NCBI GenBank assembly: GCA_009602735.1
Contig: WELA01009122.1
Location: forward strand, 171,654 to 235,653
DNA from: Mesotaenium endlicherianum
Taxonomy: Eukaryota > Streptophyta > Zygnematophyceae > Zygnematales > Mesotaeniaceae
Direction: 5' to 3'
DNA: 64,000 nt
Under the pieces are notes generated by a model. That model saw only the letters and a program-made list of their open reading frames with translations, did not search any database and was not told where the DNA came from. Shown here piece by piece: positions 33,790-45,243 of the stretch. Both the position numbers and the translations under genes were made by a program. Numbering within the stretch: the stretch's first letter is position 1; each line of letters begins with the position of its first letter.

Positions 33790-34292
33790 TGTAGTGAAAC
33801 AGATAGATAAAGTACTTAGTAAAACAGAATACTTTATCTATTCAAGACAAGGATCTTTGAACACAAGTGGTAGCTTCTTGAAAGAGAGATGGCTTCTTGA
33901 AAGTTAATATATTTCTGGATTTTGGCAAGTACAAGAGTGATTCTGGAATGTCTTTCTATGTTCTAGCTCTTGTTTATATACTTGCTACATAAGTAATTTC
34001 TAGGAAGGTGTATGTTGATGTGTTGGCACCCAACACATCCCAAAACTTGCCACCTCTTTCTAGAATAATGTACACATGTCCTTTTGACCTAAAAATGGCA
34101 CATCTGACTTTTGCCACATGGAGTTCTTCTAGGTCTTTCCTCTAACTTCGAAAATGCCTTGGAAGGTACAAAGGACATGAACCAAGTTACTAGAGTACCT
34201 ATTCACACTTGACTCCACACAATACCACTCCAAATATATTTGAAAACATTAAAATATATGCATACTAATATATAATAACTCAAATCACTACA
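33790..34292 (-). mobile_element. G2 copy A, 5' LTR
   Basis: 503 bp. On the sense strand a TATATAAA box lies near 33972-33979. Close to the inner end is a perfect 12-bp inverted repeat (ATAGATAAAGTA and TACTTTATCTAT, 33803-33841) that would fold in U5 just upstream of the primer site. Confidence 0.95.
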
Positions 34293-36447
34293 CCGGCCAA
34301 CTAGCAATGGGTTGTTGTAAAAAGTTTGACAAGTTTGTATTTCATATGAACAAAAGTGAAAGTTTGAAAAGATGACTATCTTTGAATCTTGTCAACCCTA
34401 GCACGACTTGCGATTCATGCACGCAAACTGCGGATTGTGAACTCGTCAACATGGAAAAAAGCGCGTCTAGAAGTACTTAGTGCTGCACTATTTCTGAAAA
34501 TATATGTTGATTTGGTAGTGGCATGAACATTGGAAATCGGAAAATGTTTGAATTTCATCAGCCGACCCTGAAGAGGTGACGAGCAAAAGTGAATTGTTTA
34601 TGGAGTTGAGGAGTGGTAGTCTAGTGATACGAACAAAAAGGTAACTTGAGGTACTTTGATCGCGCTCCAATTGAACTTATACTATTCAAACCGCCACATT
34701 TTGATCACATTCGGTCCACGTGATGCGTTGCACGCGCCGCAATCGGCCACGTGGCAGATTGCTACACTCCTCCCGCCTACACGTGTGCACGTCTCGGGCA
34801 CTTATGCCGCGGCGGCGCAAGAGGCATTGTTTTGGGATAGTGTCCTTTTTTCGTACAATCCAAAGATCGCCATACGGTTGTACCATCGACCACTCTCGCA
34901 CCCTGAGCATTAACGTGCTCACTAAGATTTCATCCTTGTACCCTGGACCCGGTTGCATACGTTCGCGCTCCGAATTGTAGCTATACGAACGAAAAGGTAC
35001 CTTGAGGTATTTTGATCGCGCGCCAATAGTCTTATACAATTTAAACCGGCACTTTTTGGTCACATTCGGTTGCCCCACGTGACGTGTCGCACTCGTCGCA
35101 ACCGGCCACGCGGTGAACCGCTATAGGTAGAACATACCATCTTTTGGAGCCAACACAAAGGGAGAACACAAAAGTCAAGCAAAGAGTGAGAAGTTTGAGC
35201 TACCTGACGACCCGTGGCAAGCGCAGACGTTGGAAGACAAAAGGTCACAAGACTTCTTTAACGGTGAGACCTCTGATAGCAAGCAATATTTTGTATAGAA
35301 TTGGACAGATCGCAAAATGCTTGGTCTAGGATCTGAAAGTTCTAGTCGCCAGAAGACGATTAGTGACAAAAAGGATGAGAATCCTAAAACTAATTTGCCG
35401 CTAAAATGCTTCAGCGGACAAATTGATAAGGACTCCCTTACTTATGAGAAGTCCTAGTCATGTTTTACTTGCGTATCGGTCCAAGAGCATCGGGTTACAC
35501 CACGTACTTCCACGTTTTCTGAAAAAAGCAAAAGAACGCGTCTAAAAAATGTGAAAATAAATCTTTGACAAGTATATAATGATGATATCATCTTTTTTCT
35601 TCTAGCACTTTTTGCTTGTAGCAAATTGATACCTTTATCATTAGCAACCAAACGCGCTCGAAATTTTAGGTAATGTGGATGAAGTGTAGCTCTTTATCTT
35701 TTCCAAAATATTGGAAAATAGAAATACGCGCGTATTATTATCATACACGTATAACTCTAATACAATTTGTTATGCCAATACTTCGTATTTGTGTTCCATC
35801 ACTAGGTCAAGAGTTTGAGGACATATAACGGACAAATGTCTTTGAAAGAATTCAGAAAGATGCCTCATACGCGCAACCTGTGGCATTTATGATTTGGTTC
35901 AATTATTATGACGCTTCGTTGCTTATTGACAATTTCAAAAGGATGAAAACCTCACTTTGGAATAGGCAACAGAAGAGCAAAAGAGAGCTACAAATTCAAA
36001 AATTAAGGAAGAAGTTGCGAAAGTAAAACTAGCTGTTTTGTCGATAAGAGGAGTGGTAAAATCCACCCCTTTGTTTGCGCCATGCATGACTGTCTTAACA
36101 GGTAGATTCTTTGCGGCGATAAAGCAATTGGAGGAAATTTGGGAAAAAAAAACGCGGTTGTCAATAGGCGTTAGAAGAGCAAAAGAGAGTCCCAAATTAA
36201 AAAATTGAGGAAGAAGTTGCGAAAACACTTTGAAACCTTGAGAGGAAGAGTTGATGGAATTTTTACTGAGTTAACAAAGATGTTGTGCGGAGTCCAATAT
36301 CTGATTCTTTCATGACCACATAAATGACCGCTAAATTTAGTCATACAGACGCAGCATTGACTGGGTATCAAAAGGAAATGGAAGCTAAAGACAATTAGCT
36401 AAGCCCTACCCATTGCTTGCGTTAAGTTTATAAGCTGCTTGTAGCAT
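34293..36447. other. Non-coding stretch with two pairs of diverged direct repeats
   Basis: No supported gene. 34627-34755 and 34983-35113 are diverged direct repeats (GGTA-CTTGAGGTA-TTTGATCGCG ... ACATTCGGT ... CGGCCACG). 35961-36021 and 36163-36227 form a second pair (AATAGGC ... AGAAGAGCAAAAGAGAG ... GGAAGAAGTTGCGAAA). These look like old local duplications of unidentified repeats. Confidence 0.5.
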
Positions 36448-37162
36448 TGTAACGAATCAGTATATTGGTACATATAATTTTCATTTAAATATAATAGTTG
36501 ATCAAGTTCAGCCAACTGAACTTTAGTTAATATTCAGCCTGCTGGACTTTTAATGATACTCAGTGTAATGACTCAGCCGAGAGCAGCAGGCTGAAATCAA
36601 CTTGGGTCAGCTTGTTGACACATTCTTTGAGAGCTAGCTGACTTCCGTACTTGGTAGCAGCGAATTGCCTAGTCATGCAATTACATGTGATATGCTAGAT
36701 GAGTGGCCAGATGATATCCTTAGGATGGATGGCAATTCGGGATGATGGAAGATGGCTGTGGCTTTGGTTAGCCGAGGTCGAACCAACGAGGTTAACTCCC
36801 GGGTAGGCGGTGCCATTGCACTTGCCGTTGAACAGTAAGCTCATTCCATGTACATATGCTAGGTGTTGCTTTCGAGTTTGGCATTCGGAAACGAGGCCAA
36901 CTCTCTTGTATTGCTTACTGAGAGATATCTGAATCAAGGCGAGAAGCCATTGATATGCACTGTCTTTTAGCCTTGCTTATGTGTAAGTTTACTGATGGCA
37001 TGATTGATGCTCGTTTACTTGCATTTGATTTGTGACTATTACACTGCTAGTGTATTGTCTTTTGTTGTTGAATCGGCTAATAGAATACATCAAAAAGATT
37101 ACTTGCTGATATGATGTTTTTTTGTTAATTCTTATTCGCTTCTTGGTAATCGATTCATTTCA
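36448..37162 (+). mobile_element. X-family solo LTR, inverted orientation
   Basis: 715 bp, TGTAACGAATC...GATTCATTTCA, the reverse complement of the X copies at 21373 and 26674. It is flanked by AGCAT and AGGAT (one mismatch). No internal sequence follows. Confidence 0.85.
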
Positions 37163-37654
37163 AGGATGCTTTCCAAAGAATAGCAATGTCAAGGTCCATC
37201 AACATTTCAATATTGCTCGTCGCAATAATGCAAAGTATAGCCCGTATATATGTGTAAGTGTATATACTCTTACGAACTATGCATGTATGTGATGCAAAAA
37301 TGCAAACCGTAGCTCATATGTATATACGCATGCAAATACTCAAATAAGCTTTGCATTATTGTGAGCCATCAAGTCGTAATAAAGATAAGTACATCTATAT
37401 ATTACTTAATATGCTTGCATGCGATAGTGTGAGTTGATCATCTAATATGTTACAATACAAAATTGTATACGAGTTACAAATTAATCCAAAATATTAAGCT
37501 ATGATGAATACATACGTACACATCACTACGCTCTTTGTCACTTGCCAACATATGGTACACCCTTAATATACCATATACACAAGCAATCACATATCACCAA
37601 AATTGTAACGATATTTAGTAATCTAATACAAGCCAAATATGTGGTTCATTATTA
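37163..37654. other. Non-coding stretch, nothing recognised
   Basis: AT-rich, with repeated GTATATA/TGCATG-type motifs (37230-37350); no gene seen. Confidence 0.3.
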
Positions 37655-37860
37655 TATGGCCAGATAAAAGTGTAGGCGGATATTGATCCAAAATTATGGG
37701 AGATGGTTGTGGGCTTGGTTAGCGGATGTTGTGCCAACAAGGCTAAGTCGTGGCAAGGTGGCGCCATCGCATTGTCGTTGAACTGTAAACTCATTACATA
37801 TATATGCTAGATTTGCTAATCGAGTTCAACATTTGAAAATGAGGCCAACTCTCTGTACAA
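37655..37860 (+). repeat. Diverged X-family LTR fragment
   Basis: Contains the X core in inverted orientation (TTATGGGAGATGGTTGTGG, GTTAGCGGATGTTGTGCCAAC) and the neighbouring GTTGAACTGTAAACTCATT and GAGGCCAACTCTCT blocks, all with many substitutions. Ends are missing. Confidence 0.6.
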
Positions 37861-37867
37861 TTCTATT

Positions 37868-38490
37868 TTGGAGAAGGTGTACAAGCTGCACCACTTCAAC
37901 CACAGCAAGGGAGAGACGATCTGCATGATGCACCGCCACTTGGCCCACCTACGCAAAGATTTGGGTACATTCATTGACCGTGAGGCCGCAGAGATCTTCC
38001 TACAAGCTATTAAGCGGCACCTGAGAGAGGGCTATTGCACCTCTCATTGATCGCACAAGCATCGACTACACGTTGGTTGACGCCTACAAAGGCGTGAAGA
38101 ACATAGTCTCGCTGCCGCATGCAACAACATTAGTGATAGGGTCGGATTGGCGTCCACTGGCGTGCACCAGAAGGTTTCGACGCTTCCGTTTTTGTCTGCA
38201 CGCCTCATCCTGGCTCACGAGCAGCTGTAGCAGGCGCGAACGCAACGCTTGAAGCCTACAGTGCAAACCTCGATGCAGAAGCGCAGCGTCCCGTGTGACT
38301 GCATCTCCATGTCCACCACCACGTAGGATAACCGTTGTTGGGCCTGCGACAAGACAGGACATTCTTGCCGGGACTACACCATTGTGCAAAACGGTAAGTT
38401 GAGCAATAGCAAGTACTCCGGCAAGGTCGGGGTTCCCCCGATGGTGCGTTGGCGGAAAAAGGGCAACCTCGAGAACGAGTAGACCCGCAA
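37868..38490 (+). pseudogene. Unidentified ORF relic with a CCHC-like knuckle
   Basis: A short frame (37868-38050) encodes a His-rich start followed by FIDREAAEIFLQAIKRHLREGY. Further on, near 38333-38380, another frame reads CWACDKTGHSCRDY, which fits a CX2CX4HX4C zinc knuckle except that the last Cys is Tyr. Composition is GC-richer than the flanks. A decayed Gag-type protein is possible, but nothing else supports it and I do not recognise the family. Confidence 0.3.
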
Positions 38491-39136
38491 AGGTTTGACA
38501 CCGGCTTGGGGCCAGCGTATGCAAGCGGCATTGCCTTGATGATCGTTGCTTGCCGCACTGACAAGCAGCAACTATGCTTTAGCTATGATGCAATTAGCAA
38601 CGCGCTGGTTGCTTCCATGGTCAAGAACTCCCGGCTTCGTGCGCTGTTCGTTGCTGACAGTTACGATGCATGCGGGGCGTTATTTGCATCTGCGCCTGCA
38701 ATTGACGCACCCACACTGACAGTTAGCATATGCGCAACGTTTGCACGCACTCCAAGCATCAACACCGGCCAGAGAAGCAAGCTACCAACAACTGCAGCGG
38801 CGACGAGCGAGTTGCCGTCGTCCACACGTTCGTTCGTTGGCGTAGCGACAGACACGTGATTGCTGACGTAGTGCTATGCATTCAGATGCTCACACCTGGT
38901 GTCTATGCACAGCACGGGCACAACCGCCATGTGGCAGCCACCTTATTGCCGGTGCTTTGACAAGCTACGCAATATCGTTCGCACGCTCGCACGTCCGCAA
39001 CTAACGATGACTGCGCAACGTCAATTGCAGGAGCAATTGCCCTGACACCCGTTAACTCAACTCTCATCCCTGCGTGCTCTGACATGTTGATAGGTGACAA
39101 GAGTACGACTTACACAGCCCCGTCAAACATGACGCG
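38491..39136. other. Unassigned stretch
   Basis: GC-richer than its surroundings. It holds a 136-codon plus frame (38449-38859) without recognisable motif; a chance ORF cannot be excluded. Confidence 0.25.
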
Positions 39137-39833
39137 CGTAATGAATCAGTATATTACTAGATTTATTATCCATTCAATTAGAATACTTAATTTAGCTTAT
39201 TTACTGAACTTTCGTTAATTTAAAGTCTGTTGGACTTTTAGTGATATTCAGTATAATGACTCAGCCAAGAGCTGCAGGCTGAAGTCAACATAGGTCAGCT
39301 TGCTAACATATTCTCTAACAGTCAGCTGATTCTCGTACTCGATATCAGTGGGTGTGATATGCTAGATGCATGGCCAGAGGATACCCTTGGGTGGATGGCA
39401 ATTTGGGATGATGGGAGATGGTTGTGGATTTGGTTAGCTGAGGTCCTACCGACGTGGTTAACTCTCGAGTAGGCGGTGCCATCACATTTTCCGTCAAACA
39501 GTAGACTCATTCCATGTACATAGGTTAGGTTATGCTCTCAATTTTGGCATTCGAAAACGAAGCCAACTCTCTTGTACCGCATACTGGGAGATATCTGAAT
39601 TCAAGGCGAGAAGCCATTGATGCAAATTGTCTTCTAACCTTGCTTATGTATGAGTTTATTGATTGCATGATTGATGCTCGTTTACTCGCATTTGACTTAT
39701 GAGTATTGCTTACGCTAGTCGTGTGGTCTTTTGATCATTAATAAGTGAACCGTAATATACCATAAAGATCACTTGCTGATATGAAGATCTTTTGTTAATT
39801 GTTAATCGCTTCTTGGTAAGTCAATTTATTTCA
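39137..39833 (+). mobile_element. X-family solo LTR with target duplication ACGCG
   Basis: 697 bp in the same orientation as 36448-37162, ending TTATTTCA. The first T of TG has mutated to C. ACGCG lies on both sides (39132-39136 and 39834-39838), the clearest duplication of the family and evidence that X copies are LTRs. Confidence 0.88.
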
Positions 39834-39884
39834 ACGCGTAAGAGTCCGCAGGACAGGTTTTGGAGAGCCCTGCGCAAATTTGAA

Positions 39885-40170
39885 TGCGGTGGCATTGCCT
39901 ACCTGGGAGTTAAGCACGTCGATAAGACCTTAATTTACCAAATCCACAACTATCTGCCATCATTTTAAATCTGCATATGTCAAAGATTTCATCTGGCTAT
40001 TCATCTGTAGAGCACATCACAATAACTGTTTTACTAGCCATTTCACTAGCTCCATTTAAGACGGTCAATTGATTGTCAAAAAATGTGTGAGAGAGCCGAC
40101 GAAATAGACTTCTGCCTGCTACGGTCTGTTTAATCATTATGCAAATTGTAAGTCTGATTTTAACTGAGTG
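39885..40170 (-). repeat. Diverged X-family LTR fragment
   Basis: Retains the core (CCTGGGAGTTAAGCACGTCGATAAGACC ... ACCAAATCCAC, in part) and the GTCAAAAAATGTGTGAGAGAG block, strongly diverged, with no ends visible. Confidence 0.55.
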
Positions 40171-40337
40171 AGCCTAACTATATATTATGAAAAATTAAGA
40201 CCAATTGATACTCTAAGTCTCTAAATATTTACAGAGTGAAGAAAGGAGAGAAAGAGAGAAAGAGATGAAAGGACAGATAGTGAGTGAGTAAAAATAAGAT
40301 TTGTGTTTAAAATAGCGGATTCATATATGTTTGTAAG

Positions 40338-40555
40338 TGCAACAATCTGACCTTCTTAGACGTATTTGGGACGCTTTCTTGATTACCTAAAAAACGTTGT
40401 ACTATTTACTGACATATTATTTATTATATGATTGCATCTTACTGAATTAATCGCCATACGCTTGTGCCGACTAATTCCTGGTCGATTGGCAAAACGACCA
40501 AGATGCTAGTGTAAAAAGCTTTGAAAAGTAATTTGCTTACTTTGCAATAGTGTCG
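40338..40555 (+). repeat. G1 LTR 5' fragment
   Basis: Starts TGCAACAATCTGACC and follows the first 220 bases of the G1 LTR (ACGTATTTGGGACG, CCTGGTCGATTGGCAAAACGACC) before similarity ends abruptly. The rest of the LTR is lost. Confidence 0.75.
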
Positions 40556-41415
40556 TGCCTAACAGTGTCGGTGCCTTGGCACGTGCATGGCTTTCCAACA
40601 CGTGTGCCGTCGACCTGGTTGATGTGTCGGTAACTCCCCTCACGTGTGGGCTTTGCCATGGTTGATTGATCGGTGCAGCTCTGCACGTGTCGGTAGCCCT
40701 GGTCGATTGCCCTTCGCACGTGTGTCGGTGCGCTCCTGCTGTGAGGTTGAACCATTTCTGGTCTTTCTTGCACAGAAGCAGTTACAAGAGGGTGACCATG
40801 AGGTGCTTCCGCCCTTAGCAGGCTCCTCCCCACGGCTCCTTTTCAGGATTTAGCTATTTTTTGCAAATTTTTTATCATCCCTCCTTTTTCCTTACAAGGA
40901 CAGAAGTGCCTTACTTCCAAATAGGCTTTCGCTTAAGTTGATGGCTTAATCAAGTGAACACATTGTAGTTTGCAAAAATCACGTCTAAGCAGATTAGCAC
41001 CAGTAATATCAATGTTTCAGAGAAAGTTGCCTTTCAGGATTTTGCTTAACTTCACAAAGTCACAGCTTACAAAACTCTGAACTTATGAATCTATTGCCGG
41101 CTTGAGTTGAGCTCTTCGCCCAACGCCTTGCCTTAGGAGTTTCCACTGCTGGCTAAGCTCACTCACTTCTTCACTGAGAGCTTCAAATGCTAGTTTTGCT
41201 CTTGCTAACAATAATTTGACAATTGAGACTTCTGAGAACTTAGAAACTAACACAGCACTCACCATTTTATGTGTTCTCGCACACCTGTGGTGTTTAATCT
41301 GATTTCTGTGCTAGAAGTCCTAGCAGATTCTATTTTGTAAGCTCTTGTTTTTGGCTATCAGAGATTCCCCCTTGGGAACTCCTTATCCCTAACTTTTCTA
41401 TGATACACAAAGAAG
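40556..41415. other. Non-coding stretch, nothing recognised
   Basis: The first 200 bases contain repeated CACGTG(T)-TCGG motifs; the remainder has no supported ORF or repeat match. Confidence 0.3.
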
Positions 41416-41479
41416 GAAATCTTTGAGCGTCGGCTGGAGCGTGCCTCCTAGGCTCTTCTATGGTCTTGAGAACTCCTCA
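41416..41479. repeat. Flank repeat R, left copy
   Basis: GAAATCTTTGAGCG, GGCTGGAGCGTGCCTCCTA and GCTCTT recur directly right of the Y 5' LTR at 48758-48822. The Y 3' LTR begins right after this copy but without its first 50 bases. Confidence 0.7.
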
Positions 41480-42679
41480 ATTAAATATGTAAGATCAAAG
41501 ATAGGTGGAAGCGTGTAAAATCAGGGAGCGATCTTTGCCCTTAGAATGAATTCCATTTATTCATTTATACCTCTTCACTCACTTACCATAGTGTGCCATA
41601 GTTGCACACTTACACAAGGCACAAGAAAGAGGCGAGCTTGAGGACTAGAGCTTCTCCTTTAGAAACTCATGGCCTCTTGCCTACCAAGCATACAAGCATG
41701 TATAAGCACATACACAACATCAGGGGACTGAATAGCGAAGGCGCTCTCATTCAGATGACCATAAAGTAGCTAAAACACATCCCACTAACTTAGGTGCAAA
41801 ACCATGGAATTTGTCTGATATGTGACCCCCAAATGTCAGAGGGCATAATTCTGTCAATACTACTCCAAATTGAGCAAACTTAACGGCAACGGACGCATCT
41901 TGTCAAAACCTTTTCGAGAAGTCCTAGTTTGCTTGATTCAAAACACAGATGAAGACGCCATGGCAATTTTCGTGAAAGCTGGTCATAATAACGAACCCAA
42001 AAGTGCACACATGACTTGCAAGTAGAAAATCCGACTCTAAAGCCTACTGTCCAGAACAAGGGACCCCGAGATCCCTGCCTGCTATGTACCTAGTGACCAC
42101 CTAGTTGACCACAACGCAAGGTGCGCCGTTTCGTGGGAAACCCGTTAAGTTGGGACCCACAAATCTAGGTATAACGATCATATTAATTGGTCGATTGACT
42201 GAAGTCGAGACCGTTCAGTTGATTGACGACGGCTCCGCCTACCCAGGCTTTAACCACACTGGTAGGACATCAGTTTACCAAATCTCAATCGACCTCTCGA
42301 CTTTCAGTATACTATGGTCACATGTGCCAGTCTACAAAGAATGTAAATGAATATTACTATTCTCAACGTACTGAAGCTAATTATACTGACTAATAGGGAG
42401 CGAGCTTAGTACACGTCAACCTACTGATATTATATCCTGTATATAACTGATATATAGATTTCAGCAAACTATGCTATGATACATAAGTCATCTTGTTGAC
42501 CTTTTCAACAAAGTGAGCAAACTACACTATGAATCAAAAGTCATACTGCTGACCTTTTTGACAAAGTAGTAAACTCGCATTATAATGACATACATTCATT
42601 TAGATGAATACGCACATGTGATTTAGTGTTGTATTTTTATATGCAATTTAGCTAATAATGAATGAACTGATTCATTACA
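41480..42679 (-). mobile_element. Family Y 3' LTR, 50 bases missing at left
   Basis: Aligns along its length with 47506-48757 and ends GATTCATTACA. The first roughly 50 bases (TGTAATGAATCTTGCTTATTC...) are absent and replaced by the R repeat. Confidence 0.85.
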
Positions 42680-45243
42680 ATCTTCCCAACTTAAATTGTT
42701 ATCGCCTCGACAACTCTCAGCATACAATTCATTTATATAATAATACACTTCAGTCAATTAGGTGAAGCAAAGCAAGCAAACAAAACATGAGCGTGATATA
42801 TTCACCTACCCAATGCAAGTAAACAATTAATCATAACAAATTGTCATGCAAGCAACCATCTGACTTCACCATCAATAACTGAAGACATGCATAAACTTAC
42901 CCCTACTCACAGTAGTCCTTCCAGTTGAAAGACACAATAGAGCACCTCACACCATGTAAACTACACTCAAATCGAACTGCCTCCTTTCGAGGTCAAACAA
43001 CGAAAGAATGGCTTAGCCTACTGAACTAAGCTTTTTCTCCTTCTCTTGGTCTTCAACTCCTAACGTGCTCACACCTTGAAAGCTCCTCACAAGGAATTTC
43101 TTGTGACTTAGGTACCTGCTCAAAATTCAGCGTATTGAAGGAAAAAAAGGTGACCAACTGGTTTGATGGCATTGAATGCCCTTACAAGATGAGTAGCATC
43201 AGATTAATGAGTCCAAAATAATTTTAAATTTTAACCACATTTTTAGAACACACTAAGTTCAAAGAAACATATGGTTTTGAGCAATATGCTGGTCACCTCA
43301 AGCGATTGCCTGATGTGCCATGCATCATTGCTACCCAATCCCAACTTATGGCAATGTACTTACTCAGTTAGTACGTACACTTGCTCCAACAGTATACTGC
43401 AACTCACAGTTTACACCAGTCAGTCACTGATGCTCCTGATATTAATGCAATTCATACATAGGATGTGGCAGTGTATGACTCAGTTAGTACATACACTTGC
43501 TTCTGAGTATGCAAGTAAGCACAGCTTACTGAATACTCCTAATACACATCCCATCTCCCTCTTTCCAACTTAAATAGTTGTCGACCTGACAGCTCGAATC
43601 ACATAAGCACACTAAGAAGTGCCTACAACTCCGCATCATAAGAAACACACAGAGTGACAGTCACAGAGGATTGCGGCGGTACGAGTGGGTGGAGAAGAAT
43701 CAACAAAGGAAATTCAAGAGAGGACACAGAGTGCAAACACCCAAGTAAGCAAGAAAGAAAGTCCCCCCCCCCAAAATAAAAATGTCCATTTTTTGGGACT
43801 AGAGCCATGCCTAGAGTAGCATAGGGAAGAGTGTACTGCCATTCAGACCCTCTCACCATAAGGCTCCATAAATAACCCAAACCCAAGCCAGCGTATTACA
43901 CCCCTGCATTTGGAAGTGCAGATAGCTTGCTATGAGATAAAGACAACCGGCCCCATTAGCAAGTTCCTCCAATACCAAAGAGTAGCTCAATTAGCTGAAT
44001 CTACCAATACATGCATACAAGGACTCATACTAGTCATTCTTTAGCAAGACATACACCAAAATGACAACCACCAAATTGTGAGAGTCAACAATCCAAGTGA
44101 AAAGGGAACAGAAACAACCAACTGTATCATAGTTTTGATGTTTTAGGATACTCCCTCCTTCAGGCCTTATTGCCTGAAGTTGCCCAGAGGACAGGTGAGG
44201 AAGCGTCTTTTGGCAGCGTCCAGCATGCCAACTCCTCGGCCTCTCTTGACCTGTATGTCGCCATTGCTTCACACTCTGCTTGCTGGTCTCAGTCTGTCAA
44301 ACAGACAACAAGCAAGTGTGTAAGTTGCCTTCCATGAGCTTAGCTACGCGTAGTAAACACCACACCCTAGCTGCATCAGTCTACTCAAGATCTGATGATT
44401 CCATCTTATAGAGTTTTCGGAAGGGCAAGGCAAACATTGGGATCACATGGACTCAACCAATGACAATGAACAAACTCAATATAGCTCAAAACTAAGTTCC
44501 TCTCTGGAGGCACATACATGGCACCTATTGCAATCGCAGCAAGCACTTAGCAAGCCAATAACAACATTGTGCATAAATCATTGGTAAGACTTTTGCACTT
44601 TAACCCCAAGCTAGCAAGAAGAATGTTTGTGCAAGATTGAACAAGATCATTCAAGCCATGCATTGCGAGAACGTCTATAATGTCAATGGTCTCTTCTATA
44701 TTTACTTAAGTGTGCATAGAGAATCTATTACAGCAGGGCCCATTTTACACCTACTCTATGGTATGCTAACAGCGATCCACTACCTCTAGCACCCGGGATG
44801 GAAATTCCATGCACTTGACGCATGTATACCAATGCACCTTGCATGCTAACTAGCATGCGCCTCTAGCGAGCTCAGTCAACTGCAAGGCCGGCAGAAACTT
44901 AGCACAGTGCTAATATGCCCACATCATCCCTATGACGAAGACACAGACCTCCTCACAATTGACCAAGTGTACAGGTGGCATCCAAAACATATAGCCAACT
45001 GGACCTAAGGCAAGTAGTCAAACCCCCTCTAGTATCCACGTTGACTTCCCATACATCACTCAACACATCGTATAGACCTAAGTTTTGATATGCTGTGCTA
45101 TAGCATGGCAACACCCAGAGCTCATTTAATTCAAGCACTCAAAGTACTCAATGTCCGCGGCTGCTCTCCGACCCTTAAAGTAACCATGCGAAGTAAAAGC
45201 GAGTCAAAGGAAAGCCCTTGCGTTCATAAACCCACTCCCTTAA
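42680..45243 (-). other. Family Y internal region, left part
   Basis: No coding motif in six frames. A partial internal duplication is visible: ACTCAGTTAGTAC-TACACTTGCT occurs near 43362 and 43480. CCAACTTAAAT-GTTGTCG-like blocks occur near 42690 and 43565. Confidence 0.6.

Larger units (their letters stand above)
27615..34292 (-). mobile_element. Full-length G2 Ty3/gypsy chromovirus, copy A
   Basis: 6678 bp with two 503-bp LTRs differing at about four positions and a perfect CCGGC duplication (27610-27614, 34293-34297). Gag and Pol frames are uninterrupted, and primer site, polypurine tract, TATA box and frameshift signal are all present. It is nearly identical to copy B at 49127-55806, but each has its own target duplication, so they are independent insertions rather than a segmental duplication. 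This copy looks capable of activity. Confidence 0.96.

Noticed and set aside
38084-38524. 146-codon minus ORF
   Set aside because: Overlaps other frames of equal length in a GC-rich stretch and shows no motif.
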